From Saprospiraceae bacterium (GTDB lineage Bacteria; Bacteroidota; Bacteroidia; Chitinophagales; Saprospiraceae): a stretch of DNA of 8,194 bases. The DNA lies in assembly GCA_027009605.1 (NCBI GenBank), contig JALVCY010000556.1, positions 1-8,194 of the forward strand, written 5' to 3'. Made by a program: the position numbers and the translations under genes. The notes beneath the pieces are model-generated. The model was not told the DNA's origin. It saw only the letters and a program-made list of their open reading frames with translations, and made no database searches. Each line of letters opens with the position of its first letter. Position 1 is the first letter of the stretch. Of this stretch, positions 6,892 through 8,194 are shown in pieces.

Positions 6892-6986
6892 TAGCGCTGG
6901 CTTTACTTTACTGTAGGTTTTTGTTTTTTTTACCGTTGGTTTTACTTTAGCGTTGGTTTTACTTTACCGTTGGTTTTAACCAACGG
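6892..6986. repeat. 17-bp tandem repeat ending in a palindrome
   Basis: Five units of the form TAGCGTTGGTTTTACTT start at 6892, 6909, 6931, 6948 and 6965, with five extra T between the second and third. Units 1 and 2 are degenerate. The last unit runs into a perfect 9-bp palindrome, CCGTTGGTT at 6967-6975 with AACCAACGG at 6978-6986 and a TT loop. No coding sense was seen. Confidence 0.65.
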
Positions 6987-7005
6987 ACAGGAAGCAAGTC
7001 TATTA

Positions 7006-7019
7006 GGGGCTTTAGCCCC
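7006..7019. repeat. GGGGC-TTTA-GCCCC mini-hairpin
   Basis: A perfect 5-bp GC stem with a four-base loop lies 19 bases after the palindrome at 6967-6986. No T-tract follows. It is similar in style to the other short hairpins here and is probably another small dispersed element. Confidence 0.5.
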
Positions 7020-7064
7020 ATTGAAGGCTACCGTACAAACACAAGTAGTATATAAAAAAGTTTG

Positions 7065-7072
7065 TATATTTG
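7065..7072 (+). promoter_or_regulatory. Candidate -7 box TATATTTG
   Basis: TATATTTG matches TAnnTTTG, 28 bases before the ATG at 7100. No TTG is found 17-23 bases upstream, so only half of the consensus is present. Confidence 0.35.
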
Positions 7073-7099
7073 AACATTCCCTACTTATCAAAAAAAACA

Positions 7100-7300
7100 A
7101 TGGGACAGGGTGCTCTTGGTCTTAAAAAATTTAGTAGCTACTTGGCTTTAGCCGCATTTTTACAAATGTTTTGGTTTCGAGCGATCTACTCTGTCGAAAA
7201 TAAAAGAAAGGAACAAAATTTTTTCTACCTGTGCCATTCAAAAAAAGGATTTTCCTACGAAAGCCAAAGCAAAGTTGTCTTTTTTATCGCAAGCCCCTAA
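7100..7300 (+). CDS. Doubtful small ORF, 66 residues
   Basis: I do not recognise this protein. From the ATG at 7100 it reads MGQGALGLKKFSSYLALAAF, then a further hydrophobic stretch to about residue 25, then a basic and polar tail. The N-terminal shape (Lys-Lys followed by a hydrophobic run of 15-18 residues) resembles a signal peptide or single membrane helix. A TTG 30 bases upstream is in frame but falls inside the -7-like box, so the ATG is preferred. The C-terminal codons run into the arm of the palindrome at 7261-7345, which argues against a conserved protein. It could be a real small membrane protein, the stranded 5' end of a lost secreted-protein gene, or chance. Confidence 0.25.
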   Translation: MGQGALGLKKFSSYLALAAFLQMFWFRAIYSVENKRKEQNFFYLCHSKKGFSYESQSKVVFFIASP

Positions 7301-7345
7301 ACCCCCTTTGCGAATGGGGGTTAATGGTCAACTTTGCTTTGGCTT
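7261..7345. repeat. Nested palindrome A (17-bp arms)
   Basis: AAGCCAAAGCAAAGTTG (7261-7277) pairs perfectly with CAACTTTGCTTTGGCTT (7329-7345). Nested inside, AACCCCC (7300-7306) pairs with GGGGGTT (7316-7322) around the loop TTTGCGAAT. The element spans 85 bases. It could fold as a long hairpin with an inner stem; no clear T-tract follows. Confidence 0.75.
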
Positions 7346-7396
7346 AACACTAGGTTTTTAATGGGGGGGGGAATCTACTCTTTTCTGGAACTCTCT

Positions 7397-7484
7397 CCCC
7401 AAAATATTTAAAGGCCATAAAATCCCCTTTCCGCAAAGGGGATTTTTGGGGATTTCATGAAAAAAGTCTTTAAATATTTTGGGG
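7397..7484. repeat. Nested palindrome B (17-bp arms)
   Basis: CCCCAAAATATTTAAAG (7397-7413) pairs perfectly with CTTTAAATATTTTGGGG (7468-7484). Nested inside, AAAATCCCCTTT (7419-7430) pairs perfectly with AAAGGGGATTTT (7435-7446) around a CCGC loop. The span of 88 bases and the plan (17-bp outer arm, inner C-rich hairpin) match palindrome A, although the arm sequences differ. Confidence 0.75.
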
Positions 7485-7597
7485 ATTCGGGGCATGTTTG
7501 CCTTTATTTCTCGTCCGTTGGTTAAAATTAAAACCGACAGTAATGAAAATCTATTTAGCTACCCATAGTGATTTTTTTTCATGCGACTTATGTTAGT

Positions 7598-7610
7598 ATG
7601 GCGTAGCCAT
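7598..7610. repeat. ATGGC-GTA-GCCAT mini-hairpin
   Basis: A perfect 5-bp stem with a GTA loop is followed by TGAA. The stem-GTA-stem form is the same as in the array at 326-441. It overlaps the first base of the -33 element for the next gene. Confidence 0.5.
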
Positions 7611-7642
7611 TGAAGAGCCGAAAAAAAAAATGCGTAGATTTG
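7610..7642 (+). promoter_or_regulatory. Promoter of the pRiA4b ORF-3 family gene
   Basis: A -33 TTG (7610-7612) and a -7 TAGATTTG (7635-7642) are separated by 22 bases, within the range accepted for Bacteroidota promoters. The predicted start near 7649 leaves a leader of only about 10 bases before the ATG at 7658. Confidence 0.55.
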
Positions 7643-7657
7643 CAGAAAAACATTATT

Positions 7658-8194
7658 ATGCGAGAAATCTTACAAATAAAAGTGAGTTTGAAAGGAAGCA
7701 AACCATTGATTTGGCGACGTTTTTTAGTGCCCAATGATATTACTTTTCTAGAACTTTCAAACATTATTCTGGCCACTATGGGATGGTTGGGTGGCCATCT
7801 TTCCTCATTCGAAGTAGGGAATAGGTTGACCATTGATGTCCCGAGTCCTTTTGATGTTGCTGATTTCCTAATGGGAGATCTAAATGCCAAAGACGTAATC
7901 GTAAAGGAGTATCTGAACCAAAAAGGGGACAAGATAACCTATATCTATGACTTTGGAGATGATTGGCAGCATACGCTCTTGGTGGAAAAGGTGTTGCCTT
8001 ATGATTCATCCATGAAATACCCGGTTTGTCTGAAAGGCAGACGGAGCTGTCCGCCGGATGATTGTGGCGGGATTTGGGGATATTCCGACCTCTTGGCTAC
8101 TATCGCTGACAAAGACCATCCTGAACACGAGGAAATTATGGAATGGGTCGGAGAAGACTTCGATCCGGATCATTTTGACGTGGCGGATGTCAAT
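7658..8194 (+). CDS. Plasmid pRiA4b ORF-3 family protein, 3' end cut by window
   Basis: The first 179 codons are open to the last base of the window, and the stop lies beyond it. The protein belongs to the PRiA4_ORF3 family (also labelled IS1096 passenger TnpR-like). The signs are: the N-terminal ILQIKVSLKGSKPLIWRRFLVP (residues 4-25), the YDFGDDWQHTLLVEK block (about 96-110), and a cysteine-containing KGRRSCPPDDCGGIWGYSDL block (about 126-145), then an acidic EWVGEDFDPDHFD segment. Families of this type usually run about 180-200 residues or longer when fused, so the missing part may be short. Molecular function is unknown; the family occurs on plasmids, near insertion sequences and also as ordinary chromosomal genes. 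There is no transposase here, so mobility is not implied. The ATG at 7658 is chosen because the promoter box ends at 7642; an ATG at 7630 is out of frame. Confidence 0.88.
   Translation, partial: MREILQIKVSLKGSKPLIWRRFLVPNDITFLELSNIILATMGWLGGHLSSFEVGNRLTIDVPSPFDVADFLMGDLNAKDVIVKEYLNQKGDKITYIYDFGDDWQHTLLVEKVLPYDSSMKYPVCLKGRRSCPPDDCGGIWGYSDLLATIADKDHPEHEEIMEWVGEDFDPDHFDVADVN

Larger units (their letters stand above)
6974..7527. repeat. Inverted-repeat-bounded segment, possible MITE-like element
   Basis: TTTTAACCAACGGAC at 6974-6988 and its exact reverse complement GTCCGTTGGTTAAAA at 7513-7527 bracket a 554-base stretch. Inside are a -7-like box, a doubtful small ORF and two large palindromes. 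No target-site duplication is visible at the edges. The left arm is also part of the local 17-bp tandem repeat, so the pair may simply be two copies of a dispersed motif. No transposase is present. Confidence 0.35.

Noticed and set aside
7543..7583. Imperfect inverted repeat ATGAAAATC / GATTTTTTTTCAT
   Set aside because: Pairing needs a four-base bulge in a T-run; it is expected by chance in AT-rich DNA.
7588..8009. Minus-strand open frames of 114 and 77 residues
   Set aside because: They are antisense to the pRiA4b ORF-3 family gene, whose plus-strand frame has recognisable conserved blocks.
7658..8194. Insertion sequence at the right edge because of the IS1096-passenger family name
   Set aside because: No transposase or clean terminal repeats flank the gene within the window, and this family is also widespread as a normal chromosomal gene.

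Overview
This window looks like a chromosomal segment from a member of the Bacteroidota. The main evidence is promoter form. Several sites match the Bacteroidota -7 box TAnnTTTG, and two of them (upstream of bases 685 and 7658) also have a -33 TTG/TTTG at accepted spacing. Start codons lack clear Shine-Dalgarno sequences. The intergenic DNA is AT-rich and full of small palindromes. A Saprospiria-like or other environmental member is a guess that the sequence does not settle.

Layout. Bases 1-684 hold no credible gene. They are a mosaic of simple and dispersed repeats: a telomere-like 7-bp repeat, CACGAAA-type modules, a GGGCGAA hairpin and a six-unit array of mini-hairpins. They end in a good promoter at 556-587. 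Bases 685-2912 form a probable two-gene operon. The first gene encodes a DUF1641-family protein built from four 58-residue repeats. The second encodes a type II (mitochondrial SQOR-like) sulfide:quinone oxidoreductase. A strong bidirectional terminator (2936-2967) separates this operon from the convergent gene on the minus strand, a large SNF2-family ATPase with two N-terminal SWIM zinc fingers (3002-6754). Bases 6784-7657 are a second repeat-rich stretch. It carries a perfect 15-bp palindrome, a 17-bp tandem repeat, two nested palindromes of about 85-88 bp, a 15-bp inverted-repeat pair about 550 bp apart, and at most one doubtful small ORF. The window closes inside a plasmid pRiA4b ORF-3 family gene (from 7658) that runs off the right edge and has its own promoter.

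How the genes relate. The DUF1641/SQR pair makes sense together: SQR oxidises sulfide at the membrane and passes electrons to quinone, and DUF1641 proteins commonly sit beside such flavoproteins, probably as partners. The SNF2 protein and the pRiA4b protein have no evident link to sulfide metabolism or to each other. I see no convincing new multi-gene system. The most unusual items are the internally repeated DUF1641 protein, the covarying hairpin array at 326-441 and the nested palindromes at 7261-7484.
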